Positions 1-8,111 of a DNA stretch of 64,000 bases are shown one piece after another. A model generated the notes under the pieces. It made no database searches and was not told the DNA's origin. It saw only the letters and a program-made list of their open reading frames with translations. Made by a program: the position numbers and the translations under genes. Source of the DNA: Caballeronia sp. Lep1P3 (GTDB lineage: Bacteria > Pseudomonadota > Gammaproteobacteria > Burkholderiales > Burkholderiaceae); NCBI RefSeq assembly GCF_022879595.1, contig NZ_CP084267.1, forward strand, positions 372,001 through 436,000, written 5' to 3'. Each line of letters begins with the position of its first letter. The first letter of the stretch is position 1.

Positions 1-63
1 GGAAAGCTCGCGATCTTCCGCGTGCGCTTGCCGAAGCAGCCCGCGCATGGCTTGGCGGGCTGA
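1..63 (+). CDS. C-terminal end of an unidentified gene, possibly a histidine kinase
   Basis: The first 63 bases read as 20 codons plus TGA, ending in a peptide containing FRVRLPKQP. That resembles the last beta strand of a histidine kinase ATPase domain (a G-x-x-FRVRLP type ending), but so little is left that this is only a guess. The gene enters from the left edge and converges on the efflux operon, with 9 bases between the two stop codons. A second frame is also open here, so the reading frame itself is not certain. Confidence 0.35.
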   Translation, partial: GKLAIFRVRLPKQPAHGLAG

Positions 64-72
64 CGGTGGCAT

Positions 73-1566
73 TTACTTGCCGCTTGGGTTGGTCGCGTTG
101 GTCGCGTTCGTTGCGTCTTGCGCGTCGTCGCGTTCCCAGCCGCCGCCGAGCGCGAGGAACAGATTTACCTGATCGATCGCGACTTGTCCCTGCGCCGCCG
201 CCACTTGCGCGGCGACGCTCGTGAGCGTGCGCGTGGCGTCGAGATCGGCCAAGAAGGATTCGCGCCCGGCCGAATAGAGCCGATGCGTTTCGTCCGCCGA
301 TTGCGCCGCCGACCGGTACGCCGTCTGCAGCGTGCCGGCGCGCGTGCTGTCCGACGCGTAGGTCGCGAGATTGCTCTCCGTTTCGCGCAACGCGTTGAGC
401 ACCACGCCGTCGAAGTGAGCGAGCGCGCCGCCCGATGCCGCTTCCGCCTGCCGCACGCGCGCGCGCTGGCCGTTGATCGGAAAGCTCCAGTTGATGAGCG
501 GCCCGAACGCCCAGCGGTTCGTCGTCGCGCCGAAGAGATCCTCGGCGACGCCCACCGATCCCACCGACGCCCCGAAGCTCACCGACGGATACAGCGCCGC
601 CGTCGCCACGCCGATGCGCGCGGTCGATGCCGCGAGTTGCCGCTCGGCCTGACGCACATCGGGACGGCGCTTGAGCAGCGCCGCGCCGTCGCCGACGGGA
701 ATCGGCTGGCGCAGCGTCGGCACCTTGCTGCACGAAAGCGCGGCGGGCGGCAGCGCGGACGGCGCGCGCGCGAGCAGCATCGCGAGCCGATACTGCGCCA
801 CGCGGCGGCGCGCGACGAAGCGCGGAATATCGGCGGCGAGCGTTTCGGATTGCGTCTGCCCGCGCGTGACTTCGGACTGGTTGCCGCGGCCCGCTTCGCG
901 CAGACGCTGCGTGAGGCTCACGCGTTGCCGCTGAAGCGCGAGCGACTTGCGCGCGATATTCAGCTCTTCCGTCGCCGAACAGGATTCGACATACGCGCGC
1001 ACGACATCCGCCACGACCGTGATGCGCGCGAGATCGGCGGCGGCTTCGACCGCTTCGTCGTCCGCTTGCGCGGCTTCGATGCCGCGCTTGAGCTTGCCGA
1101 AGAGATCGAATTCATACGACACGCTCAGTTCGAGCGCGCCTTCGTTCACCACCGGCAGTTTCTCCGTCAATAGATACTGCTCCGCCGATTCCTGCGCGCG
1201 CTGGAACGCAACCGAGCTTCGGCTGGAGAAGCCGCCTTGCCGGTTCGCAAACTCGACTTCGGCGCGCGAGCGGGCGAGATTGGCCGCGGCCACGCGAATG
1301 TCCGCGTTCGAAATCAGCGCTTCGCTCACGAGTGCGTCGAGCGCGGGATCGTCGTAGAGACGCCACCATTTCGACGGCGCCGTGCCGCGCGCGACGGGCG
1401 CTTCGTCCACGCCGTCGATGGGCGCGTTCGCGAACGGCGCGTTGGCCACGGCGCCTTCCGGCAGCTTGTAGTCCGGCCCGACGGTCATGCAGCCGCCGAG
1501 CGCGAGCATCGACGCAAGCAGAGTCAGGCGAAGGCGTTGCGTCTTCATGCGCGCGATGCTTCTCAT
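73..1566 (-). CDS. NodT-family outer-membrane efflux lipoprotein
   Basis: Outer-membrane channel (TolC-like) of a tripartite efflux pump; about 497 aa, the usual length for NodT/OprM proteins. The N-terminus carries a lipoprotein signal with lipobox LGGC. Next come the family's MTVGPDY sequence just after the cysteine and two duplicated helical repeats typical of OEP domains, with conserved RPDVRQAERQLAA in the second half. The ATG at 1566 overlaps the TGA of the upstream HlyD gene (ATGA), as elsewhere in this operon. An alternative start six codons later at 1548 also gives a good signal peptide. Last gene of the MarR-FUSC-DUF1656-HlyD operon. Confidence 0.93.
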   Translation of the reverse strand: MRSIARMKTQRLRLTLLASMLALGGCMTVGPDYKLPEGAVANAPFANAPIDGVDEAPVARGTAPSKWWRLYDDPALDALVSEALISNADIRVAAANLARSRAEVEFANRQGGFSSRSSVAFQRAQESAEQYLLTEKLPVVNEGALELSVSYEFDLFGKLKRGIEAAQADDEAVEAAADLARITVVADVVRAYVESCSATEELNIARKSLALQRQRVSLTQRLREAGRGNQSEVTRGQTQSETLAADIPRFVARRRVAQYRLAMLLARAPSALPPAALSCSKVPTLRQPIPVGDGAALLKRRPDVRQAERQLAASTARIGVATAALYPSVSFGASVGSVGVAEDLFGATTNRWAFGPLINWSFPINGQRARVRQAEAASGGALAHFDGVVLNALRETESNLATYASDSTRAGTLQTAYRSAAQSADETHRLYSAGRESFLADLDATRTLTSVAAQVAAAQGQVAIDQVNLFLALGGGWERDDAQDATNATNATNPSGK

Positions 1567-2537
1567 TGCGATGCGCCCGAAGCCGGCGCGACGTGCGCGG
1601 GAACCGCCGATGCCGGCGCGGTCGCCGATGCGGGCACGCCGCCCGATGCGTTGCGTCGTCCGATCGTCGGCCCTGTGCCGCGCACGGACACCGTCGCGGT
1701 GCGGCCCGCGATCATGCGGAAATCGGCGGGAATCTCGTCGAGCGCGACGCGCACCGGAATGCGCTGCGCGAGACGCACCCAGCTGAACGCGGGATTCACG
1801 TTCGGCAGGAGGCTCGCGCTCTGCTGGCGGTCGCGGTCCTCGATGGCCGCGACGATGCTCTGAACATGCCCGCGCAACAGATTCGGCTCGCCCATCACCT
1901 TGATATCGACGCTCTGGCCGATGTCGATGCCATGCAGCTTCGTCTCCTCGAAGTAGCCGTCGACGCGAAACGAGTTCATGTCCACCACCGACAACACCGC
2001 GCGTCCCGCCGGCACGAATTCGCCGACGCGCGGCGCGCGATCGTTCAGATAGCCGTCGACCGGACTCACGATTTCCGTGCGCTGCAGATTGAGCCGCGCG
2101 GTGTCGATGGCGACTTCCGCATCGGCGAGCGCGGCCGTCGCCTGTTCGACGCGCGAATGCGTTTCCTCGACCACTTCGCGCGCGACCAAATTGCCGAGCG
2201 AGCGATTGCGCGCGTCTTCGCGGCGCGCCTGATCGAGCGTCGCGCGGCGCTGCTGCGCGGCGGCTTGCGCGTTGCGCAGCGCGAGCGTGTAGCGCGCCTG
2301 ATCGATGATGAACAGCACGTCGCCGCGCTTCACCTGCTGGTTGTCCGCCACGCGCACGTCGGTGATGAGCCCGGAGACATCGGGCGCGACCTGAATGACA
2401 TCGGCGCGGACGTGGCCGTCGCGCGTCCACGGCGCGAACATGTAGTAATCGATCAGCTTCCACAGCACGACGGCTGCAATCGCGACGACGATGAGCGTAA
2501 GCAGAATCTGCCCGATGGAGAACCAGGTTTTTTTCAC
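1563..2537 (-). CDS. HlyD/AaeA-type membrane fusion protein
   Basis: Periplasmic adaptor that links the FUSC inner-membrane pump to the outer-membrane channel. About 324 aa. One N-terminal membrane helix (about residues 8-28) is followed by the AaeA/EmrA-type strand TRDGHVRADVIQVAPDVSG, a lipoyl half-motif (QQVKRGDVLFIID), a coiled-coil hairpin, the second lipoyl half and a beta-barrel (GQSVDIKV). The start is GTG at 2537. It overlaps the TGA of the DUF1656 gene as GTGA, which indicates translational coupling and fixes the start. The C-terminus is Ala/Pro/Ser-rich and probably disordered. The family exports aromatic carboxylic acids and related drugs; the substrate here is unknown. Confidence 0.93.
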   Translation of the reverse strand: MKKTWFSIGQILLTLIVVAIAAVVLWKLIDYYMFAPWTRDGHVRADVIQVAPDVSGLITDVRVADNQQVKRGDVLFIIDQARYTLALRNAQAAAQQRRATLDQARREDARNRSLGNLVAREVVEETHSRVEQATAALADAEVAIDTARLNLQRTEIVSPVDGYLNDRAPRVGEFVPAGRAVLSVVDMNSFRVDGYFEETKLHGIDIGQSVDIKVMGEPNLLRGHVQSIVAAIEDRDRQQSASLLPNVNPAFSWVRLAQRIPVRVALDEIPADFRMIAGRTATVSVRGTGPTIGRRNASGGVPASATAPASAVPAHVAPASGASQ

Positions 2538-2743
2538 GTTATGAGCCGATGCGAAACAACGACGACAAGCCCCAGCACCACAATGTAGATGCCGAGATCG
2601 AAAACGGAGCGGTGCCACACGAAGCGGTAAAAGCCCACGCGCGCAAGCACGCTGCGGATCGCCAGATTCAGCAGATAGGCGATGAACATGAGCACGAGCA
2701 CGGCCGGCACGAAGACGCCGAGAATGTCGATTTCGCCGATCAT
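2534..2743 (-). CDS. DUF1656 (AaeX-like) small membrane protein
   Basis: A 69-aa inner-membrane protein starting MIGEIDILGVFVP, with two hydrophobic segments (about residues 8-28 and 48-65). This matches the DUF1656/AaeX family that nearly always sits between a FUSC pump and its HlyD adaptor. Its exact role is not known; it probably belongs to the pump complex. It begins 34 bases after the FUSC stop and its own TGA overlaps the GTG start of the HlyD gene. Confidence 0.9.
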   Translation of the reverse strand: MIGEIDILGVFVPAVLVLMFIAYLLNLAIRSVLARVGFYRFVWHRSVFDLGIYIVVLGLVVVVSHRLIT

Positions 2744-2777
2744 GCGAGCGGGTCCGGTAAGGAAGAGGGTTTGAGCA

Positions 2778-4895
2778 TCACGCGGGTTCTTTCCGTGGCG
2801 CGTCGCCGCCGCGCGCATCGGGTTCTTGCGCCTCTTTCGCGGGCGGATGCAGCGAGAGGCGCACGCCGATGAGCGCGTGCAGCGTGTCGCGCAACAACCG
2901 TTCCCCCGGCAGCGTCGCCTGCGGATGCCTTTGCGCTTCGGCGATCGTATGCGCGGCGACTTGCGCGACCGCGCGGTCGATGCTGTGCACGAGCGCGGAA
3001 GGCACGGGCTGACGCTCGCGCCGGTCGATGCATTGCTGGAAATAGCCGCCGACGCCCGCGAGCACGTCGTCGATGGATGTCTGGACGTCGGCGGCGAGCT
3101 TGCGGCGCGCGCGCCGCAGATCGAGCGAATTCAGCGCGACGCGAAAATCGCGGAAACTTTCGATGGAAGGATGCCGGTGCGAATCCGTCGCCGCGTGCCG
3201 CGGCAGGAGCTGCATCAGCCGGTCGAGCATGCGCGAGTACAGATTGCGCTGATCTTCGAGCGTGGCCGTGGACGAACACGAAACGATATCGCGCCACGCC
3301 GAGCGCGTGAGACGCGCCACGGCCATCTCCGCACCGAACGGGCGCGTGACGCGCGTCCACACGAACGCGAAGAGCAGGCCCGCCACGCCCGCGAGATTGC
3401 TGTTGAGAAACACGAAGAAGTCCGCTTCGTAGGCGCTCTGAATGCTGATGAACGTGGCCGTGTTCACCGCGACGAGCATCGTGACGAGCGTGAAGCGCGG
3501 CTGCGGAATCAGCGTGCCGATGACGAGAAACGGCCCCGCGAAGATGATGACGAGCATCGGAAAGTCATGGACGTGCGGCAGCACGGCGAACACGTAGAGA
3601 CCCGCCAGCACGACGCTCATGCACGTCGCGAGGAAGAACTTGAACACTTGCGGCGCGGGTTCGTCGAGCGAGGCGAAAAAGCAGCACGCGACGGCGGCGA
3701 GCGCCACCGCGCCGGCGCCATCGGCCCAGCCGGATTCGATCCACAACGCGCACGCGACGATGATCGCGCTCACCGCGACGCCCGTCGAAAAGAGCATCAT
3801 GCCGCGGTCGAAGAAACGCTCGGTGCCGCCGAGCCGCCAGTGGCGAAAGTGCGGGCGCCAGTCGTGTTCGTCGTGCAGAAGCGCGGCGCGCAGCGCGCGA
3901 ATGTCCTGCCAGACGTCGATGACTTGCGACAGACGCCATAGCGCGCTCGACAGCAGCGCGCCGTCTTCGCTCGCGAGCGCCTGCGCCGAGGGCCGCATCG
4001 CCGCGATGCGCGCGCGAAACGCGTCAGGCTCGCGTTCGGACTCGCGCGCGTCGTGCGCTTGCGGCGCGGGCAGCGCGACCCACTTCGCGACATCCGCGAG
4101 CAGCGCTTCGAGTCCTTCGGGATGCGTGCCGCGCTTCTCGATCAGCTCGACGAGCGGATCGGCGAGCGACGAAATCAGCGGCAGGAAAATCTGCATGCGG
4201 CCCTGCAACGCGCGCGCGCGGCGCACGATGTCGGGGCGCGCGTGATCGTAAGTGAGCTGGCTCACGAGCATTTCGAGGCCGTTGACCGTGGCCGCGAGAC
4301 GCTGGCGCGCCGCCGAAATCGACGCGCCCGCGAGCCGTCCGGAGAGCGCTTCGCTCGCGTAGAACGCGGCGTCGCGAAACCACGCGTCCGTGCGCTCGAC
4401 GAGCGTGGGCGCGAGACGGCTCGGCAGCACCACTGATCCGACGATGCTCGCGACCACGATGCCGAGCAGAATTTCCTCGGTGCGCGAAATAGCGAGATCG
4501 AAGACGACCGTGGGATTGGTCACGGCGGGCAGCGCGATGAGCGGCAGCGTATAGCCCGCGAGCAGAAAGACGTAGCTGCGCGCGGTGCGGTCGAACATCG
4601 AGAGGAAGAGCAGCGTGCCCGTCCATAACGCGACGATCACACTGAAGAGAAACGGCGACTCGACGAAGGGCGGCACGATGACGACCGCGCCCGCCGCGCC
4701 GATCGCGGTCCCGAGCGCGCGATACAGCGCCTTCGAACGCGTCGCGCCGACGAACGGATTGGAGACGATGTAGACCGTGGCCATCGCCCAATACGGACGC
4801 GGCAGTTCGAGCGCGAGCGCGAGGTAGAGCGCGATCATCGCGGCGGCGAAGGTCTTGCCGGAAAAAAGCCACTCGCGTGCGGACGGGAAACTCAT
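2778..4895 (-). CDS. FUSC-family (AaeB-like) inner-membrane efflux transporter
   Basis: About 705 aa, the usual size for AaeB-like fusaric acid resistance proteins. Two membrane halves (about residues 15-170 and 375-520) each contain clustered hydrophobic helices. They are separated by a cytoplasmic helical region, and a cytoplasmic C-terminal domain follows. The N-terminal half shows the family sequence LELPRPYWAMATVYIVSNPFVG. The start ATG at 4895 overlaps the MarR stop (ATGA). It would extrude aromatic acids or lipophilic weak acids from the inner membrane, with HlyD and NodT partners downstream. Confidence 0.94.
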   Translation of the reverse strand: MSFPSAREWLFSGKTFAAAMIALYLALALELPRPYWAMATVYIVSNPFVGATRSKALYRALGTAIGAAGAVVIVPPFVESPFLFSVIVALWTGTLLFLSMFDRTARSYVFLLAGYTLPLIALPAVTNPTVVFDLAISRTEEILLGIVVASIVGSVVLPSRLAPTLVERTDAWFRDAAFYASEALSGRLAGASISAARQRLAATVNGLEMLVSQLTYDHARPDIVRRARALQGRMQIFLPLISSLADPLVELIEKRGTHPEGLEALLADVAKWVALPAPQAHDARESEREPDAFRARIAAMRPSAQALASEDGALLSSALWRLSQVIDVWQDIRALRAALLHDEHDWRPHFRHWRLGGTERFFDRGMMLFSTGVAVSAIIVACALWIESGWADGAGAVALAAVACCFFASLDEPAPQVFKFFLATCMSVVLAGLYVFAVLPHVHDFPMLVIIFAGPFLVIGTLIPQPRFTLVTMLVAVNTATFISIQSAYEADFFVFLNSNLAGVAGLLFAFVWTRVTRPFGAEMAVARLTRSAWRDIVSCSSTATLEDQRNLYSRMLDRLMQLLPRHAATDSHRHPSIESFRDFRVALNSLDLRRARRKLAADVQTSIDDVLAGVGGYFQQCIDRRERQPVPSALVHSIDRAVAQVAAHTIAEAQRHPQATLPGERLLRDTLHALIGVRLSLHPPAKEAQEPDARGGDAPRKEPA

Positions 4896-5371
4896 GGCGT
4901 CTGTGCCCGGCCCCTGTTCCTGGCGTTCGGCGGCGACGCATCGAGCGACGCATTGAACACGTTCAGCACGCGCAGCGTGGTTTCGAGATCCTGGCGGCTC
5001 ACGTCCTTGAGCACGGACGCGCGCAGCGACATGAGCCGCTCTTCCATGTGCGTGGTGACGGCGCGGCCCTCGTCCGTCAGCGTGATGGTTTTGGCGCGCT
5101 TGTCCTCGGGATCTTCGTCGCGGCGAACGAGTCCTGCCGCGCACAACTGATCGAGCAATCGGACGAGCGACGGCCCTTCGATGCCGACATGCTCCGCGAG
5201 CGTGACTTGCCGCACCGCCTCGCCGAGCCGGTTCGCCGTGAGCAGCGGCATGGCGCATGCCTCGGATACGCCATAGGACGCGAGCACGCCGTGGGTCGTG
5301 CGGCGCCAGCGGCGCGCTGCCAGCACGAGCGTGCTGCTGACCGAGCGGCGCAGGAGATCGATGGAAGTCAT
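4892..5371 (-). CDS. MarR-family transcriptional regulator
   Basis: 159-aa winged-helix regulator. The recognition region (QVTLAEHVGIEGPSLVRLLD) is followed by the wing and the MarR signature RRDEDPEDKRAKTITLT. It is the first gene of the efflux operon and overlaps the FUSC start by ATGA. MarR proteins in this position usually repress the operon until a phenolic ligand binds. No Shine-Dalgarno sequence precedes the ATG and the best -10 lies only about 8 bases upstream, so its mRNA may be leaderless (see the promoter entry). Confidence 0.92.
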   Translation of the reverse strand: MTSIDLLRRSVSSTLVLAARRWRRTTHGVLASYGVSEACAMPLLTANRLGEAVRQVTLAEHVGIEGPSLVRLLDQLCAAGLVRRDEDPEDKRAKTITLTDEGRAVTTHMEERLMSLRASVLKDVSRQDLETTLRVLNVFNASLDASPPNARNRGRAQTP

Positions 5372-5379
5372 GGGGCGGG

Positions 5380-5413
5380 ATTATAGCGGCAGTTCCATTC
5401 GTTAGCGTGCTAA
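5380..5413 (-). promoter_or_regulatory. marR operon promoter with palindromic operator
   Basis: On the minus strand a perfect TATAAT lies at 5385-5380. A perfect inverted repeat TTAGC-GT-GCTAA lies at 5402-5413, where the -35 region would be. No good -35 hexamer is seen. A short palindrome overlapping the promoter of a marR gene is the expected arrangement for autorepression. Transcription from this -10 would begin about 1-3 bases before the marR ATG. Confidence 0.55.
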
Positions 5414-5856
5414 GCATCGACGCGCCAGATGGCCCGCGAGCCTTGTCACGTGGCGTTGCCGGCGCTGCCGGCGGTCACGCGCACGGCGAAAACGTCGTGC
5501 TATCTTCTGTGCTTCTTCATCGAGCAGGCGCGCCATGCCGATCGCCTATCTGCGAGGCTTGACCTCCCCGAGCCGCACGAAATGCGCCAACCGGCGGCTC
5601 GGCTGTGCGCGCGGCTTTCTCGCGGTCGGCCGGTACACGTTGCATAGGTCGGGCCTCGTCTCGTCGATCGCGGACAATGTCGTGCTGGGCAGCGTGCGCG
5701 CTCGTGCTGCTGCTGTTTTCATCGGCGCCGCTGATGGTCGATCTTTCGGCTCGCCGCAAGCGCATTGCCAGGCGAGCGCCGCGAACTCGGCGTTTATGAT
5801 GCGCACGCGAAGCGTGCATCGCCTCGCCTCCGCGCATTCGCGTTTGCGCGCATAAC
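5414..5856. other. Gene-poor stretch between marR and the beta-lactamase-like gene
   Basis: About 440 bases without a convincing gene. All reading frames here give Arg/Ala/Ser-rich translations typical of shadow frames, none with a family resemblance or a good ribosome binding site. The promoter of the gene at 5870 should lie in the right part. A plus-strand frame around 5676-5800 encodes a short hydrophobic stretch, but it has no ribosome binding site. Confidence 0.4.
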
Positions 5857-5869
5857 AAGGACTCGAATA

Positions 5870-7042
5870 ATGAAGCTCATCACGCTGCTCATTGCGGCGG
5901 TTATCTCTGCCTGTCCGCTATCCCTCTTCAGTCAGACGAAGCTCGCTCGCGACGACATCGCGCGAATCGTCGATCGAAGCATCGAGCCGCTGATGGCGCG
6001 CGAAGGCATTGCGGGCATGGCGGTCGGCGTTATCGTCGGGGGCGAGCCGTATGTCTTCGACTATGGCGTGGCGTCGAAGGAAAGCGGCAAGCCCGTCACG
6101 CGCGACACGCTTTTCGAACTCGGCTCGGTCAGCAAGACGTTCACGGCGACGCTTTCAGCGTATGCGCAAGAAGAGGGGCGTCTTTCGCTCGCCGATTCCG
6201 TGAGCCGGCATCTTCCCGAATTGCGCGGCACCGCGTTCGGCGACGACGTGACGCTTCTCGAACTCGGCACGCACACGCCGGGCGGATTGCCGCTGCAAGT
6301 TCCCGACGACATTCACGACAACGCGCAACTGATGCAGTACTTCAAGACATGGCAGCCGCGTTATGCGCCCGGCACGCATCGCACGTATGCGAATCCCGGC
6401 ATCGGCATGCTCGGCGTCATCGCCGCGAAAAGCATGGGACGCGGCTTCGACGGGCTCATGCAGGAGCGCCTGTTTCCCGCGCTGGGTCTAACGAACAGTT
6501 ATGTCCAGGTGCCGGCCGCGCGCACGAAAGACTATGCGCAAGGCTATACGAAGGACGGCGCGCCGATCCGGATGAAGCCGGGCGTGCTGTCGTCCGAGGC
6601 GTATGGCGTGAGAGCCACGGCAGCGGACATGACGCGCTTCGTGCAGATCAACATGAACGAGGGCGCGCATGTGGACGCCACGCTGCAACGCGCGGTCATC
6701 GCCACGCATACGGGTTACTTCGCGACGGGACCGATGACGCAGGACCTCATCTGGGAGCAATACGCGTGGCCCGCGCCGTTGCAGTCATTGCTCGACGGCA
6801 ACGCGCCGCCGATGATCCTCGACGCGAATCCCGTCACGCGCATGAATCCGCCGCAAGCGCCGCGCGATGACGTGTGGATCAACAAGACAGGATCGACGAA
6901 CGGCTTCGGCGCGTATGTGGCTTTCGTCCCGGCGAAGCATGCGGGCATCGTGATGCTCGCCAACAAGAACTACCCGAATGCGGAGCGCGTGAAGGCCGCG
7001 TTCGCGATCCTGACGGCGCTTACGCGAGAGCCACGCCGCTAG
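5870..7042 (+). CDS. Class C beta-lactamase / serine hydrolase (AmpC-like)
   Basis: 390-aa exported serine hydrolase, normal length for AmpC. It has an N-terminal signal peptide (MKLITLLIAAVISACPLSLF) and all three active-site motifs in order: SVSK (S86-K89), YAN (Y173-N175) and KTG (K339-G341, followed by STNGFG). This is the full class C set, so hydrolysis of cephalosporins is plausible; related penicillin-binding esterases share these motifs. AAGGA at 5857-5861 supports the ATG at 5870. No ampR-type gene lies divergently next to it: the adjacent LysR gene is convergent, overlapping by 4 bases at the stop codons, and belongs to the sugar operon on its other side. Confidence 0.9.
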   Translation: MKLITLLIAAVISACPLSLFSQTKLARDDIARIVDRSIEPLMAREGIAGMAVGVIVGGEPYVFDYGVASKESGKPVTRDTLFELGSVSKTFTATLSAYAQEEGRLSLADSVSRHLPELRGTAFGDDVTLLELGTHTPGGLPLQVPDDIHDNAQLMQYFKTWQPRYAPGTHRTYANPGIGMLGVIAAKSMGRGFDGLMQERLFPALGLTNSYVQVPAARTKDYAQGYTKDGAPIRMKPGVLSSEAYGVRATAADMTRFVQINMNEGAHVDATLQRAVIATHTGYFATGPMTQDLIWEQYAWPAPLQSLLDGNAPPMILDANPVTRMNPPQAPRDDVWINKTGSTNGFGAYVAFVPAKHAGIVMLANKNYPNAERVKAAFAILTALTREPRR

Positions 7043-7995
7043 CGCGGCTCGCTTCGATAGACATCGAGCGCCGTTGCGCGCAACGCATCGACCATGACGC
7101 TCGTGGCGGGCGTGAAGAGCCGATCCGCGCGCGTGACGATGCCGAAGTCGTCCATCTGGCAATCCATCGGCAAGGGCAGCATCGCGGCGATGCCATGCCG
7201 CGCATAGTAGAGCGCGACGTCCTCGGCCAGCACCGCGATCATGTCGCTCTGTTCCAGAAGCCGCGTGATGAAAAGAATCGCCGCGGTCTCCACGACGTTC
7301 GACGGCGGCGCGAGGCTCGCGCGCTGAAACATGAGTTCGAAGCGATGCCGCAGCACGCTTCCCGCGGGCGGCACGAGCCACGCATAGGACTGCACGTCCG
7401 CGAGCGTGAGCGCCGCGCCTTGCAGCAACGGATGCCCCGAGCGCACGAGCGCGCGCACCGGCTCGCCCGTCAGCGGTTCGTAACGGAGACGCAGCTTGTC
7501 GTGTTCCACCGACAGCCTGCCGATGACCACATCGAGCTTTTCTTGCGCGAGGCGTTCGAGCAGCACGTTGCTCGTATCGATTTCGACGGAGATGCGGATA
7601 TCCGCGTGCATGCGCTTGACCGCCGCGACGGCGGCAGGCAAGAGCCGCACGCCCGGCGACGTGATCGCGCCGAGCGCCACATGCCCGAGCCGGCCCGACC
7701 TCAGCGCGACGAGTTCTTCCTGCGCCTGATCGAGCGTGCCGAGCACCGCGCGCGCATGACGCACGATGGCCTCGCCGTACAACGTGGGGCGCATGCCGCG
7801 CGGCTCGCGCTCGAAGAGCGTTACGCCGAGCGTCTCTTCGAGTTCGCGCAAGAGCTTCGATGCAGCGGGCTGCGTCATGTGAAGCACGGCCGACGCGCGA
7901 TGAATGTTGCCTTCTTCCGCGAGCGCGACGACGAGCATCAACTGGCGCGTCTTCAGCCGGTTGCGGATATACCAGGGGCTCGAGTTCAGCAACAT
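7039..7995 (-). CDS. LysR-family regulator, GbpR-like (sugar operon)
   Basis: 318 aa, standard LysR length. The N-terminal winged helix contains ASAVLHMTQPAASKLLRELE, with the LysR effector-binding domain from about residue 95 to the end. The sequence looks like GbpR/galactose-operon regulators of Azospirillum and Burkholderia (RLKTRQLMLVVALAEEGNIHRA). It is divergent from the dehydratase at 8112, with a 116-base shared intergenic region. It is therefore the likely activator of the arabinose/galactose operon. Confidence 0.9.
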   Translation of the reverse strand: MLLNSSPWYIRNRLKTRQLMLVVALAEEGNIHRASAVLHMTQPAASKLLRELEETLGVTLFEREPRGMRPTLYGEAIVRHARAVLGTLDQAQEELVALRSGRLGHVALGAITSPGVRLLPAAVAAVKRMHADIRISVEIDTSNVLLERLAQEKLDVVIGRLSVEHDKLRLRYEPLTGEPVRALVRSGHPLLQGAALTLADVQSYAWLVPPAGSVLRHRFELMFQRASLAPPSNVVETAAILFITRLLEQSDMIAVLAEDVALYYARHGIAAMLPLPMDCQMDDFGIVTRADRLFTPATSVMVDALRATALDVYRSEPR

Positions 7996-8111
7996 CTAGG
8001 GTTTGTACGAATGCTGATTTGAATATCGGTGAGGTCCAACAATTCATTAGTAGATTATCACGCGGCCTCATAGACTTCGCCGCAATTGCGTTATGAACCA
8101 GGACGAATCAC

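Noticed and set aside
73..2463. Apparent 796-codon single protein combining the outer-membrane lipoprotein with upstream sequence
   Set aside because: The first part is the wrong frame of the HlyD gene; the real gene starts at the ATGA overlap at 1566.
5535..5855. 106-codon plus-strand frame in the gap before the beta-lactamase-like gene
   Set aside because: No ribosome binding site, no family resemblance, Arg/Ser-rich composition.
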